Shown one piece after another: positions 1 to 15,985 of a stretch of DNA of 64,000 nt; the stretch's first letter is position 1; the number at the start of each line of letters is the position of its first letter. Made by a program: the position numbers and the translations under genes. The DNA comes from Guyanagaster necrorhizus (Eukaryota > Basidiomycota > Agaricomycetes > Agaricales > Physalacriaceae). The stretch lies in assembly GCF_019112545.1 (NCBI RefSeq), contig NW_025064927.1, positions 178,286 through 242,285 of the forward strand. The letters are read 5' to 3'. Below the pieces are notes generated by a model that was not told the DNA's origin, searched no databases, and worked only from the letters and a program-made list of their open reading frames with translations.

Positions 1-2118
<2,118 letters not shown>

Positions 2119-2459
2119 ATACTCAGAACTCACAGTCATCTTCTTCGTCATCTTCATCGTCATAGAGATCCAACATATTATCTAGTTCAATGTGATCTTT
2201 TCGTTTATCATCCTCGCAGTGCCATCGCTATGCTAAGGATAGGTCACGAAGACGAAAGTTCTTCCGTCCATGAGTGTCAGTTGAGTAGACGATATCACTG
2301 TGGAGCCATCCGTCGTTGGATTATAATTGTTGGCACCAAAGGGAAGAAGAAAACAACATACAAAGGCATACATGATATTACTGATGGCAATTTTCTCGTC
2401 ATCTGTCGATGTCGAGATATCGAGGGAAGTGAGACTATTCTTGTCCGCGGTCTCTAAGA

Positions 2460-3745
2460 CCAAGGCAAGTATCGATCTCCCACTGTAGCAGCTGTAGACA
2501 TAGGCACAGGCATACAACCGAGGAATAGAACCTTGAATATGGTGTAATGCCTTGTATACCTGTAATTCATGTTCCATAGCCTCTGCCATTAGAGTCAGTC
2601 CTCCCTCATCCCTGGTGAGACGCGTCATCTTGACAAAGACTGAGTTAGTTGTCCCATCAACGTCATGGAATGTGCCACCGCAAACATTCGCCGCTCAAGG
2701 GCAAAACATTCTTGGCCATACCACATGAACGGCATGTCCAGCCAAATTCAGGTCCCCAGGGAATTTGAGTGTGGTGAACGCTGCGATTTTGATCTGGCGA
2801 TTTTTTGGGAAATGAGATCAAATTTGACTATTAAACAGTCAACTTTAGACCATAAAGGGCGGACAAGGTGACCATCTGAATCCCTACAGTAGATTGTCAG
2901 CAATAAGGATGTGACTGGTAATTATGCCTACCTGAGATCCATTAAAGCAGCTTGCATCTCCGGGTCATTGTTGCAGAACCGTCGATAAGGAAAGCTTGCA
3001 GCTGCATAGAGGTGATTTATCAAAGGGATGATGCACTTGAATAGCTGTTCTCGAATCTGATCTTCACAAGATACACTGGACAGCACGATTTCCTCGGGAA
3101 AAATGAGCTTGGTGGTTTGAAGCGGAATCTGTATGAAGTTAGCGTAGACCATTATTGACTTGAAGCATCAAGCAACAGCTCTCACCTTAACATTGGTGAG
3201 TATCTCGTTGATATGTTCTTCGAGGCGCTCTGTCGGTCTAGAGGACGATATTCCAAGGATCGCTCTGATCATTACTACATCTAGTTCTGGGCAAGCGATT
3301 GAGCCTGACGTGAACCGTGAATGCTGAAGATGGGACTTGACTAGAGTTGACCGCAATTCATTTATAACCAAAACAAGAGGCTCATCGTTTGTTGCCTCGC
3401 AAAAGAGATCTGCATTCGTCATTTCCAACATCTTCAGTCTGGGCCTGTTCAGCACACGATGATCGCCTTCTTCAACCGGGTTCAGGTTGGCGTCGTGGAT
3501 TGGCCGATAGGTTGAAAAAGGGCCCGACCATCCGCTGGTAGCACGCGGAAACCGCACCCAGTGCATTTCATCCAATTCTTCGACACCTTCTGGCAGAGCG
3601 TAAGGTATCAAGGTAGTTCGCAATATGTAGACTGATGGAAGTGTATGAGATAGTTGTGCATGGCAACTAACACATTGCACGAACTTAAATTGACTGACGA
3701 CGGCTTCATCCAAACGAGTGCGACCATTATTTGTGCCAGTTCCTT
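2460..3745 (-). CDS. Uncharacterised protein with a kinase-like C-terminal segment (degenerate or partial)
   Basis: Three minus-strand coding pieces lie in order: about 180 residues (3713-3168), about 70 residues ending at 2928, and a C-terminal piece around 2628-2460. The last piece resembles the start of a fungal protein-kinase-like fold: a stretch beginning MTRLTRDEGG, then EHELQVYKALHHIQGSIPRLYA. This recalls the glutamate and hydrophobic spacing of the N-lobe in kinase-like proteins of Agaricomycetes. The remaining catalytic loop is not visible because the reading frame runs out near 2460. The upstream pieces match no family I know. The stretch between 2640 and 2930 has stops in this strand and may hold introns. 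It could be a truncated relic rather than a working gene; the exon borders given are approximate. Confidence 0.35.
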
Positions 3746-4977
3746 GCCACTGTCTTTAAGAATGCTCTACTTTAGCGAATAGTGATAGCTCAGACAACAG
3801 GACTCACTGAGATGTTACTTTTATCGAATAGATTGAAAGGGGCGAGACTTGGACACCTACCCGCCATACTAGAATACCGAATACGTTGGCTAAAATAAAA
3901 GCAGGATGGATAATTTCGATGTAAGAGTAGCAGTCGGCGAGGAAATCTCATTCTTGTTGCTTGGCAGCCATTAATCGTCCCTTCAGCAAATATACAATTT
4001 AAATACGGTAGCTGATGATTTTATCGAAATAGCATAGTAGTGGGAAGTTATACCTATTATTGTATTGCACTCGGGGAATAAGTATTTCTGTTGAGTAGGC
4101 GCGAAGAGGTTATGTTGCCGCCGGCAGAGCAACCGCACTGTTTGAGTAGTCGGTTCCCATCCCATCTCCTTCCCTCACCGTCGCCTCTTTTTCCTTTATG
4201 TGGTTTTCGTTGAGCGCGCCTCTCAGAGTACTCGAAGTCTGGGATATCAGTAACAACGCCAGATGAGTAGACTTAGGATCGCGGTTCACTGTATGCTGAG
4301 GACTTGCTGCAGTCTGACTCGGTGTGACACCCCGCTCTGGTTACAGGCATGTTCTGGTCAAAATCTGCTCGAAGAGTCGCGAATTTTGGTCTTGCCATCA
4401 TCAGCCATGATCCTGAAGAAGAATCTACTACTGGCCTCTATCATTCTCGATGATGCCTTTCCCAGTGCCACCAGTGCTGATAATAGCTTTTTTCTTGGAG
4501 GATCTATGGGGAAATACCATGCATCTGAAGCTATACGTCATTCTCGCCAAACTGAGTGATAGCGTGACGGGAGAGGCAGCGACTTCGACATCTGTAGCCA
4601 GGTCTGGGTCCCTGTAGCCTCGTCTGCTTACACTTGTCCTTTGCAGTATGCGATTTCCTACAGCTGACCTGCCTAATACTGCGGCCGTAGGGTGCCTGGT
4701 TGCACAAGTGGCTATCAAGATCATTATCAGATAGTATGTTCCCTAGCGTAGATTCTGCATTGTAGGCTATACAGTTATGCGGACGAGCGTTGTAGAATTG
4801 TAATGGGGTATAGGTAAATGTATTCCTTGTGTACCATAAATGAAACGGCCAATTTCTTTTTTTGAAGAATCAAACGCTCGCGTGATAGGCGCCCTGTTCC
4901 AAATAGATGATGATTATCACTCACGTCCTCTCCCATGATGTCCCCTCATAATACAGCTCCTCCAGTCGAATATCGCA
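3746..4977. other. Intergenic, no supported gene
   Basis: About 1.2 kb with only short open frames on both strands. None shows a recognisable motif or a convincing splice chain, and I see no tRNA-like A/B boxes. Confidence 0.5.
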
Positions 4978-7452
4978 ATGCCCAACAGACACGGAACACC
5001 TAGTGGACCTTGGCCTTTTATTGACCTGAACGATCCGGTCAGTACACTTCCAACAGTCACGTAATGCTGGCTTAACAAAATATATACAGATAGATCCAGA
5101 GCAGCTCTCTACAGCAGTCGCTCCACGACGACAGACTCACGGGTCTGAAACTGAATATCCCTTCAATAATGAAGCCGACAACTGGCGGTTGTACCCTCAG
5201 AGCCTCTTTCCGAACTGGACAAGGGGTCAGCAGAAGAAGAGCGGTATACGCGATATCATACATCCGCGGCGGGGGAACCAAGGCAGACATGTGCGGCCCA
5301 TGCTTGGGTTGTCTGCCTGCATAATATACAGGTTGAATATTCTGAAGGAAGGCAGGTTCCATGCGAAGACGAGCCGGGAACCGGGGTGGGTTGTTCGCGG
5401 TGATACGGACAGTATAAACTGTTTCTGGGAGGCGCTGACGAAGCCTGTAGGTGTTTCAATACTATTTTCTTCCTATTCTAATATATCTGCCAGGCGCCTC
5501 TGGACACCCGGACTCAAACATTCTTCGTCGACACCTTGAACGGACCAGTGTTACAGATGCTCGGAACACGGTGGGTTCCTTTACATTGTTTATTATTCAT
5601 ACTCAAAAAGGATTATAGGTTCACTATCGATCCCTTCTTCTTCTCCTCTTCTCTCGGATGAATACCTTGCTGGTATCAGGAACAGTTAGTTCCAGGACGG
5701 AGCGATCGTGAGTACGCTTCTTCCAGTGATTCTGAGGCCTAAGTGATTTTGAAGATATAACCCTGACATTGAAGTTTGTCCTTACCCGACCAAACCGCAT
5801 CGACACATCCGTACCTACACCCGCGCCATCTAGCTATCCTGCTAGTACGAGTACGATACCCGACACGTCCTATGATTTTTCTATACCTTCAGATTTTTTC
5901 AGCAAGGAGGCAGTTATTGATACCGACGAGCCTTTGCTTCTACAAAGTTCTAGTGCGTGCCATTTGCTGCCCGCCTCATCTTACCAGCTCATGACATGCA
6001 GATATACTCCTGGATCATGATTTAATTGGTATACACGCTGTTCGCCGCTCCGTCGATCATCCAAGTCCTAGCACCGTGATAACGTATCTGCCGCCTCCCC
6101 TTCAGCACCGTATTACAACAGCAGACAGTCTACATGCAAGGATCATGGCAACAGGTATGTAATTCTTATAGATCTCAGATGAACCTCTCGCTAATTATGA
6201 TGTTAGGTCGCTCCGTTTACTGGACGAAACTATATCGTATCTCTGCAGATGCTACCTTACTCGTCCTTGCACAGTTATGGTATGCCCTTTACGCATGGGA
6301 CGAAGCCCTAGAGGCCCTTACAACAGAAGTCGTCTGGCTCGAAGCTCACACGCTTTCGACGCTTCATATATACGAAGCACCAAAGCCTAGCCCATCCCTT
6401 CAACTTGCCACTACTACGGATCCTACCTCCGCCCCTCGCGACCCTAATGAAGTACGTCCCACACCGCCCAAGCTCAATATGGATGCCCATGAACGTACAC
6501 ATGCGTACATACACCAGTTACACGTCTTGCGGGCGCATTTGCTGCACTACGAGGAGCTGCTGGCAGATTTCAGGAAAACGGTAGTGTTTCTGGTGGACAC
6601 ACCCCATCCGGGCATTCCCGCAGACTTGCCTTCCCAGATCGTCGTTAAGAAAGAGTGTAATACTCTTCTTATGGATATCAAACGGCTTGAGGGTACTAGG
6701 GCTATGCTGGACGAACGTGTAAGGAATGCTATGGGTTTGGTTAGTTTTGACTCTGATTTGGGTTTGGTCCCCTTTTCTTACTTTAAGAATATAGGCGTTT
6801 AGTAGCGTAACAATCGAAGACAGCAAACGTATGCAGCGGCTGAGCGAGGCGGCACTGCGTGACAGTGCTGGTAAGTAGGCTCTTCGTTTTCAATCTACGT
6901 CCGATTAAATGATCTCGCAGCAATGAAACAAATCGCGTATATCACCATGCTTTATCTTCCTGCATCATTCTGTGCCGTAAGCAACTGATCTACAATGCGC
7001 AACCCAATCTGACGATGAAGCAGGCATTATTCGGGATGAATACACATGAGATCACTGGGGACCAACAGATGCATGTCAGCATCCCCATATACTTTGCGGT
7101 CGCACTCCCATTGACTACCCTTACAATATGGGTGATGATGCTTCTCTACCTCAATGAAAAACGGAAGAGAGAGATTAATGAAATAGGGGAGGGTCCTGTG
7201 GTTCCACCTGTGCGACCAGCTGTGACGAGACTGCTTTATCCGATACGAGTGTTCACTCGTGCATTCTCGTTTACTCCACGGAAGAAACGACCGATAGCTG
7301 AAACTGTGATGATGAGCGCACGATTTAGTGTGAGGACGACCAGCCATCGGGCCACTGTGGTGAGGAGCGCAAGGTCGAGTTTGAGGTCATCTCGTAGGGC
7401 GCCTCTTGATATAGAAAGTTTAGATTCAGATGAAAGCCATGAAGTCACGTAG
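4978..7452 (+). CDS. CorA-like Mg2+ transporter family protein (one in-frame stop)
   Basis: Protein of the fungal CorA-like family, predicted to sit in a membrane through two C-terminal helices. The first exon begins ATG at 4978 with PSGPWPFIDLNDP, spliced to IDPEQLSTAV. Further pieces are NWRLYPQSLFPNW, RTQTFFVDTLNGPVLQML, FTIDPFFFSSSLG and DHITLTLKF. A long helical part follows (SVYWTKLYRISADATLLVLAQLWYALYAWDEAL, quoted in parts from 6210-6300; LRAHLLHYEELLADFRKTVVF), then FSSVTIEDSKRMQRLSEAAL. The membrane part is MKQIAYITMLYLPASFCA, the hallmark FGMN at 7032-7043, and a second helix from IPIYFAVALPLTTLTIW. A basic tail ends at TAG 7450. One TGA at about 5658 sits where relatives have Trp (SSSLGW-IP), so the copy may be non-functional or contain a sequence error. 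Every other splice junction keeps frame. Mg2+ transport is inferred from family only. Confidence 0.78.
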
Positions 7453-8328
7453 ATTGAATATTGCATGAGGAGATAGATTGAAATGATACCGCTGCGTTAC
7501 TTTGGTAGACTTGCAGCGTGCAGCTTTTCTGAATAGGAAATTAACAGAACAGCAACGATGGCTTGTTGCAGAGAACTTGATGGTGGTATTTGCAAGTCTC
7601 GTATATGTACAAATTGATACAGATTGTCCGGGAAGGCTCAATGCAGTATAATGTGAAGCGCGGTACATCCGGTTGCACCTCGAGCACGGCGTGAGGACGC
7701 ACGGCTAGATTTGGCATCGGCGGACAGAGCTGGGTGGACGTGGCGAGGACGAATGACCAATGCCGGGACCGGTGGTTCAAGCGGCAAAAGGCAGTGAGCG
7801 TCTGGAAAGATGGTGCTGGCTACTTATTGAACTTTGTGCAGTCGACGGATTAGCGTGTACACGACCAAATTATGAATGCATCGGCCGCGGCACTATCGGG
7901 GAAGACTATCTCCGCCCATCGGCAGGGCCTTGCCAGCAATGCCGAAGAAGATGCCGACAGACTCTTGCTCTGTATCTCCTCCCTCCTTTCTCTAGTGCTG
8001 TTGAGATGCTACAGAACAGAAACATCTGGAACTTTAACGTCAGAATATCTTCATCAAAGTATGAACAATCAACAGTGAAATTTAAAACCCAAAAGGCTCA
8101 GCAGCTCCGAATCGGGCCGGACGGCTTACCCAGGGTTGACAAAATATAATCCCCGTGATCCTTCTCCCTCTGCGTGACTCATTGCTCAGCCCGCTGGCAA
8201 ATTCACTTAAAAGTGTCCAGCGATCGCATTTTATCAGAACGACGTTCCCACGACTCATACCCAACTTGCGCTACTGCGTTGCAGCCATACCCATTTCACT
8301 ACAAGAAAAGCGGACTTTGACGACTACA
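7453..8328. other. Intergenic region upstream of thioredoxin reductase
   Basis: About 0.9 kb. A short frame of 68 residues beginning MNASAAALSG (7872-8078) has no recognisable domain and no clear splice partners, so I do not call it a gene. The last 150 bases should hold the TRR promoter and 5' leader. Confidence 0.45.
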
Positions 8329-9661
<1,333 letters not shown>

Positions 9662-10158
9662 TCGAGGACGATACACATAGAAACCAATTATCTGTATTTT
9701 TATCAAGGTCTTAAGGTCTTATAATTTTATTACTGCTCCTGCACTCAACTCCCTCTATGATTTTCTTCCTTGCCCAGGTTACGCCTCGAGCAAGCCATAC
9801 CACGCACTAATCGTGTACCCCATATTCGATACTTATTGCCCTTAGATCTGAGCAGAGGAAGAACATCCAGCCATGCGAGTTGCGGTCAGTAAAAGTGAAA
9901 GAGTAAGTAGATTCAAGGCTGTCCGTTTCCAAGTTCATTTCTCTCTAGGTATTTGCCATCAAAGCAAAACAGCAGTCCTGCTCGTCCCATCCCCATGCGG
10001 TTGAGTTGAAGGTAGAATGGGATGTAGCGAGACGCAGAGATCAGACATAGCATCGACATCATGCAAGCATACTGATAGAATTCTCAATAATAAGGCCTCG
10101 TAACACTGAATCATTTTCGACATGATTAGGAAAGTAAGGATAAGTAGTGTGCTTTCAC
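9662..10158. other. Intergenic, convergent with the GMC remnant
   Basis: About 0.5 kb holding the 3' flank of thioredoxin reductase and the downstream flank of the minus-strand GMC remnant. No coding or RNA feature recognised. Confidence 0.5.
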
Positions 10159-10810
10159 TCATTTCGACTTGGCCTGCGCTCTCTTAATTGACGACGCACA
10201 CTTCTCCGTAATGGCGACGATAGGTGCCATTGGATGAGCCGCCGTAACATCCTGGAATATCGACGCATCGCAAACCCGCAAGCCATGCACCCGTAACTCG
10301 TCGTCAACAACACCCGGATGTGTCTTATCAAATGGAGCCATCCGACATGTCGAGCTGTAGTGGTACCCACTCCTTGCGTATGTCCGAATGTACTTCTCGA
10401 TGTCAGCTTCAGAGTCTGAACTCGGACAATGGTACGTCTTGATGGGATATCCTTGCGCCCGGACCCGTTCTGCGAGGTTTACCGAAAAACGAACGCCTTT
10501 AGTCAAGATAGCTATGTCTTCCGGATAGGAAACCATCCCAAGGTCACACTTCACACTATCGTAATGATCAGGAGAGTTCAGGCGGATGACTTTGGCTGTA
10601 GAAGGCAGACCATGAGATTAATGACACCTTCCTTCACGTGAACTGTCGTAGCGTTGCATACACGGGCACTGGCTTTATCTCGGTGTTTTCGTTCAGAAGC
10701 TTTGATGGCAGAAAAACGGCCTTATGCACGAAAGGATCACTGAAAATGCCATTGCCAGAAAGCAGATATTTAACCAGTTCGACAACTGCTTGTCATGGCT
10801 TTTCAAGAAC
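10159..10810 (-). pseudogene. GMC oxidoreductase C-terminal remnant
   Basis: The minus strand from 10590 to 10159 reads a clean GMC substrate-binding domain: IRLNSPDHYDSVKCDLGM, ILTKGVRFSVNLAERV, then SGYHYSSTCRMAPFDK with the first catalytic His, VVDDELRVHGLRVCDASIF and TAAHPMAPIVAITEKCASSI with the second. Upstream, 10805-10590 carries more GMC-like sequence (VELVKYLLSGNGIF, KAVFLPSKLLNENTEIK, KVSLISWSAFYS). That part is broken by a stop (TGA after RQFT) and by a one-base frame change before IRLNSP. The FAD-binding N-terminal half is absent: further upstream is unrelated DNA, then the start of the next plus-strand gene. It is not a duplicate of the GMC gene at 1-2118, since the C-terminal motifs differ. 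I read it as a truncated relic. Confidence 0.75.
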
Positions 10811-11492
10811 GACATGAATGGATTGCAGTCACGGTACCACCACCGTTCACGTGTGGTGCGAACTTCGCGAGAAAATTAGTCCCGCCTTGTTCGTGAACTA
10901 CCAAGCTGGACGGCTTTTCTAATGCTGACCTCCTCGGACGTCCTATTCTCCAAATTTCGTTTGACGCATAATCACGAGGTAAACAGACTTTCATAGAAGT
11001 GATGGCCCCAATTTTGACAAAGCAAGGTCTACCCGTCCCAGGGCGCATAAACTTGTTACAGCACCGTCTAACCCGAATCCACCGGAGAGCTGTCATGCCA
11101 GGAACCCTTCGTCGATAATGAATGTAGGCCTCTCGCAGAGCATGTGCACCAGTGCCAAATGAACATCGTGCACAAACGTCCAAACCGGCCCGGCCAGCAG
11201 CAGCGCTAGCAGATGTCCTATAATCAGCTTTCTCTAGGTACCATGATATCGGCGTAATTCTCGGAACAAATCATGCGGTATCGTTGCAGAATGCAGCGGA
11301 TTGACGGCCCACGGGTACAAGACTATACTTCGTCATTAGCACATGTACGATGGATCATTGCTGGCCGGCATGAGAATTTTGAAGGGATATATGTCTGGAC
11401 GAATCTCGCTACCTGTCAACGCTCCCAGCTAGGCTTACAGGTGAGCATTCTACCATGAACAGGCTATCCTTATCTCAACCAACGTTAGGATA
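10811..11492. other. Intergenic, possible worn GMC remnant plus promoter region
   Basis: No frame here can be supported as a gene. The GMC relic may continue into this stretch but the similarity fades. The last 200 bases are the likely promoter of the plus-strand secreted protein at 11493. Confidence 0.4.
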
Positions 11493-14340
11493 ATGATACC
11501 GACACTGATAGCTCTGATATGTCTCTGTCCTATGACAGTCCTCTCTGCAGACACCCTAGGCATAAAAGATGGATTCACGACATTCAGCACCGGGACATTC
11601 ACCATGATGCTCGTCAAGGACTCTCAGACCCTATACTCCTTGACGCCCACCAATTCCAGCTTCGATTTCATGCCCTCTGATTACATGGCACAGCGCGCGG
11701 ATAATGGACAGAACCATGTTGGCGACATAAATATACGCGCTCGACCCAGCGGCACGTCAGCATGGACTGATATTAGTTCTGTGACCCAACGAAGCTCGGT
11801 AACAGCCCTGAATGTTTCGGGAACGACCCTTGCCGCAGCAAATCTTGCGCCTACCCTCAATTCAACATTGCTCGATGTCACGCGTAGCTGGGTAGTCGAG
11901 GACGGGATTCTGCAACTGAGATTCAACATCTCGAACCCGCAGAGCCAGGCAGTTGAGATAGGTGCCTTGGGTGCGCCTCTGGAATTCAACAGCGTAGGTC
12001 CTTGTATTTTTTCCTTTCCTATGTACTCAGAAACGCAGATCTTCACTGGTCGCACCACAGACGAAACCAACAACGAATGCAGCCTCATAGATCCATACAT
12101 CGGTCAGGATGCAGGCTTCGTGCAGGTTACTCCCCTTCTAGGAATCCTTCCCCCCCTCGTTCTCGTCCCGGCTGCCTCGTCACCCTTCGAAGGTTGGCAT
12201 TTCCTTCCCGAGGTCTACAGCGACTCGAGTTACGATTACCAATCACAGACCTTTGAAGGATATTACGAATGGCAGTTCCATACGTTAGCCTTTGCCCAGA
12301 ATGAGTGGGCCTCCGTCACTCCCTGGAATGCTCCGACGTCATTCACTCTTCGACCTGGACAATCTCGTACATACGGCCTTAAATTCATCCTCGCAGACAC
12401 CATTCGCGGCATTGAAAACACCCTCATTCATGCCGATCATCCTGTTGCAGCTGGTGTTCCGGGGTACATTCTCCCAACTGACCAGACCGGAAAATTATTC
12501 CTCAACTATCGCTCTGCAGTGTCGTCCATCTCTGTCTCTCCTTCCGGTGCTCTATCTTGGACATCTAATTCAGATGCGAAGACAACTGGTTGGATTGGTT
12601 ACAATATTACCCCGCATACGTGGGGTCGATCAAGGTTGTCCATCACATACGCAGACGGCACACTGCAAACAATTAATTACTATGTCACCCGTGACGCCGT
12701 CCAAGTGCTGAGTGACCTCGGTAATTTCCTTACTACAGAACAGTGGTTTGATGACTATAGCGATCCATTTGGACGCGCACCGTCAGTGATCAGTTATGAT
12801 CGAGAGGTGAATGCAATCGTGAAGGATGATCCGCGTGCATGGATCCCAGGTCTTAGCGATGAGGCTGGTGCTGGATCATGGCTTGCGGCTGCGATGAAGC
12901 AGTATTTACAGCCGAATGCTGCCGAAGTGGCCAAGATGGAGCAGTTCATGACCCAGCTAGTTAATGGATTATTGCAGAATGCGAATGGTCAGTTCATGGC
13001 TGATCCATTATTACAGGATTTGACGTATTTTCTATTAGACACTGTCAAAAAGTCGGTCTATTACTATCAACCTGCCTTGGTGCCGAGTTACAATTACCCG
13101 ACAACCATTGACTGGGGAAACTGGTGGTCGTGGAACAGAGCGGAGTCTTATGACACCAGCCGAGGTTACGACTATGTCCACGTCATAGCTGCTTACTGGG
13201 CCATGTACCGCGTCGCGAGGAATTACCCAGCCCTTGTCTCCGTGCAGAATTCGACTTGGTATCTTGACCAGGCACTAGCTGTTGTTACGAAGCTAACGGA
13301 TGGAACAGTGGGCTATTGGGAAGATGGCTTGATGGGCGAAACAGTATTGAGTTTCCTGTTGGATGATCTTACGAGGGAAGGGAGGACGGAGGACGCGTCA
13401 CTTTTGACGAGTAGGATGCAGGAGCGGTTCAACGTTTGGTCTACGCAGGAGTTCCCTTTCGGCTCGGAGATGGCTTGGGATTCGACCGGCCAAGAGGGAG
13501 TTTATCTGTGGAGCAAATATTTTGGCGGAACGGCCTTGGCAACAAGGACACTGAACTCGATCCTTGCGTATCAGCCTCTCATTCCGCACTGGGGATACAA
13601 TGGAAATGCGCGACGGTACTGGTACGTTGTTTATAATATCATATCATCTGTTGGGAGCTAACACATCATTTAGGGACAACATATATGGAGGAAAGCTTCA
13701 GCGCATCGAACGGCAGATCCATCATTACGGCTCTGGTCTAAATGCGCTCCCACTGATCTCAGAGTTCACGACATCCCCAACAGACTACTTCCTTCTTCGA
13801 CTCGGTTTCGCTGGTCTCTCCGGTCCAATGTCAAACATTGACCAAGGCGGATTCGCATCAGCGTCATTCCACTCATGGGAAGACACACTCAAATGGGACG
13901 CGTACTCTGGTGATTACGGTCCAAACTTTTCCGGGCATTCGATGGGTATTGGGATGTACCTCATCGAACATCCAGATTTCGGCTGGCAGGCATTCGGCGG
14001 GACCGTGACGTCGTCCTCTTCCACGGCTGTGAAGGTCCAAGTCAAGGATTCTGGAAGGAGGAAGGTGTTCATTGCCCCGATTGCTGCGATGCTGAAACTG
14101 GATGCTGGAGCGTTCACTGCAGTGACATATAACCCGTCGACGCACACGGTTGTGATTACTATTGCCAATGCAGCTGGATCAGGAGCCGCGGCGCCGAATG
14201 GAAGATTGGTGGTGAGCCAGACTGTAAGCGGCCAGGGTGGTGTTGGGATGCTGACTCCGACAAAGAGTCCGAGCATAGATGCAGGAGCTTATACAATTCC
14301 ATTCAGTGATAATAGTGCGACTGTGACATTATCGCCGTGA
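11493..14340 (+). CDS. Secreted six-hairpin glycosidase-like protein (DUF5695 type)
   Basis: Two exons, 11493-13621 and 13674-14340, encode 931 residues. The N-terminus (MIPTLIALICLCPMTVLSA, then DTLG) is a classical signal peptide, so the product is secreted. The body begins GFTTFSTGTFTMMLVKDSQT, followed by a beta-rich first third (SWVVEDGILQLRFNISNPQ) and a helical, Trp/Tyr-rich centre. In the centre are DEAGAGSWLAAAMKQ, TIDWGNWWSWNRAESYDTSRGYDYVHV (positions about 13105-13185) and GYWEDGLMGETVLSFLLDDL. The C-terminal part has GGFASASFHSWEDTLKWDAYSGDYG. This layout matches the fungal DUF5695 family, which has a six-hairpin-like fold. The family name is from memory and the sugar substrate is unknown. 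The intron splits a Trp codon (W-DNIYGG). Many Asn-X-Ser/Thr sites fit an extracellular protein. The gene appears intact. Confidence 0.85.
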
Positions 14341-15013
14341 CGGAGAACACGGAAAATGTAAAAATAGCATGTTTCGTTGAATATCATTCCCTAGTTTGTA
14401 TCATTATCGACATCCTAGGGCTTAGCATTTGTCTAGTCCCAATAGTGTCGTAACGCGATCACGTGTCTCTTGAACGCGAACCTCCCTTCTTCTCTTTCTC
14501 GTTTGTTTCGACTCGACTGACTGCCAAATGAACATTAATAGATGTTGAAAAATCACCGTAACGAGACGATAGCCATTCGTTTGTCATCCCATCAGGTTCT
14601 TCTGTAGAATTTCTGAAACGGCCTAGCTAGAACACGCTGTTTTTTCCATTACGGTCCCCTTTACCTTGGATCTACCGCATATAGGCTATTAGGTTGCCTT
14701 CAATGTGTTCCAAGGCTACGACCGTCGTTTCAAATTTTGGGGCACAGGGAAGTAGAAGGACACCACCTAACTTCATCATGCTCAACATGAGCAAGGGATG
14801 AACCCGTATTCTGTGAGGTACGCACACTTTCTCCAGCACTATTATCCTATCATTACCGTTATCTGGAATCCTTTGAAAGTCATGGTTTCCAGTACAAAAC
14901 TTTGCCACCACCAAGACATCCTTCTTCTGATGGGTACTGTTCAATCCCACCGCTACGCCGATTCACACTATAAGAGCTTGATAAAGCTTGACTGATATGC
15001 TAGCACATTGGAG
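14341..15013. other. Intergenic, no supported gene
   Basis: About 0.67 kb between the DUF5695 gene and the broken FAD oxidoreductase. Short frames only; no motif recognised. Confidence 0.5.
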
Positions 15014-15985
15014 ATGTTTTCTCGAAATCTCATCCTCCAAATCGCTTCTTCATTATCTACTATTCTTAACGCTCTTGCTGATGATCCTCCATCTGGGATC
15101 CACGCGCTTCCTGTGGCTAACATGACTTCCTCGTTTTGGTTCAACAGTCATGATAATCCGAATCCTCTTTGTAACATGGGTAGCAATGATCCACTCACTC
15201 CCGGCGCTGACGTCTGTGTTATCGGCTCTGGCTTGACTGGCGTCAGCGCTGCATATCATTTATCTCAGTCAGAGATCGCTCCCTATCTCAAGGTTGTTGT
15301 GCTAGAAGACAGAGAATTTTGTGATTCGCTTGAACACCTAATTTGTAATGTGTACTGACTTTGAAACGCAAAGGCTCGGGAGCTACTGGTTAGTTCGGTG
15401 ACTGGGATGTCATTGTTTTGTGCTCATCGTCTCTCTCCAGGACGTAATGGGGGATTTCTCTCCGCAGCTTCGTGCACGTCTATTGTCAAGCTACAGGAGG
15501 ATTACGGAACCAACGAGGCGTTACGGGGTCTGCTGTTGGAACACCATAGCTACAATTTCACTATCGGCATGCAAGAAAGGCATGACCTTCTCAAAGAGGC
15601 TAGCATTCTATTTGGGGACAGTATCCAGGCGGAAGACGAGTACTTTTCTAACAAGGCTGATTACAATGGCGCCAAAGCCGGGGGAATGGATGTGACTGGG
15701 ATCAATTGGTGGACTGCGAACTATATAGCAGAAGTTCAGGTGCCTATACCGATCCATTTGCAGCAGCATGGCCTCAGAAGATTGCGACCCAACTTTATCT
15801 TCTGGCTGAACGACATTTTTACCTTTCTCTTCACATTCATACACCTGTCCTTTCTGTCAACACACCGGTCGTAACACCTGGTCACTGGTTATGCCTCGCG
15901 GATCCGTGGAATGCAAGTACGTCATTCATGCTACGAATGGATATGCAGCAAGCCTCATCTCGCACATGTGAATGACACGGTCATC
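15014..15985 (+). pseudogene. FAD-dependent oxidoreductase, DAO family, truncated and frameshifted
   Basis: The start (ATG 15014) gives a signal-like N-terminus, then SFWFNSHDNPNPLC and the FAD-binding DVCVIGSGLTGVSAAYHL. Splicing to a 15-nt exon (15374-15388) rebuilds EFCSGATGRNGGFL, the second conserved block of glycine/D-amino-acid-oxidase-like proteins. The frame then breaks. WWTANYIAEV must shift to reach SSGAYTDPFAAAWPQKIATQ (about 15735), and a further shift near 15890 is needed to read PRGSVECKYVIHATNGYAAS. After about 15970 nothing of the catalytic C-terminal half can be found. The order of blocks is that of the family, so this is a relic of a once spliced gene rather than chance similarity. 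Substrate unknown. Confidence 0.8.

Noticed and set aside
7872..8078. Small open frame MNASAAALSG...
   Set aside because: No motif, no splice partners and no homology I can recall; probably chance.
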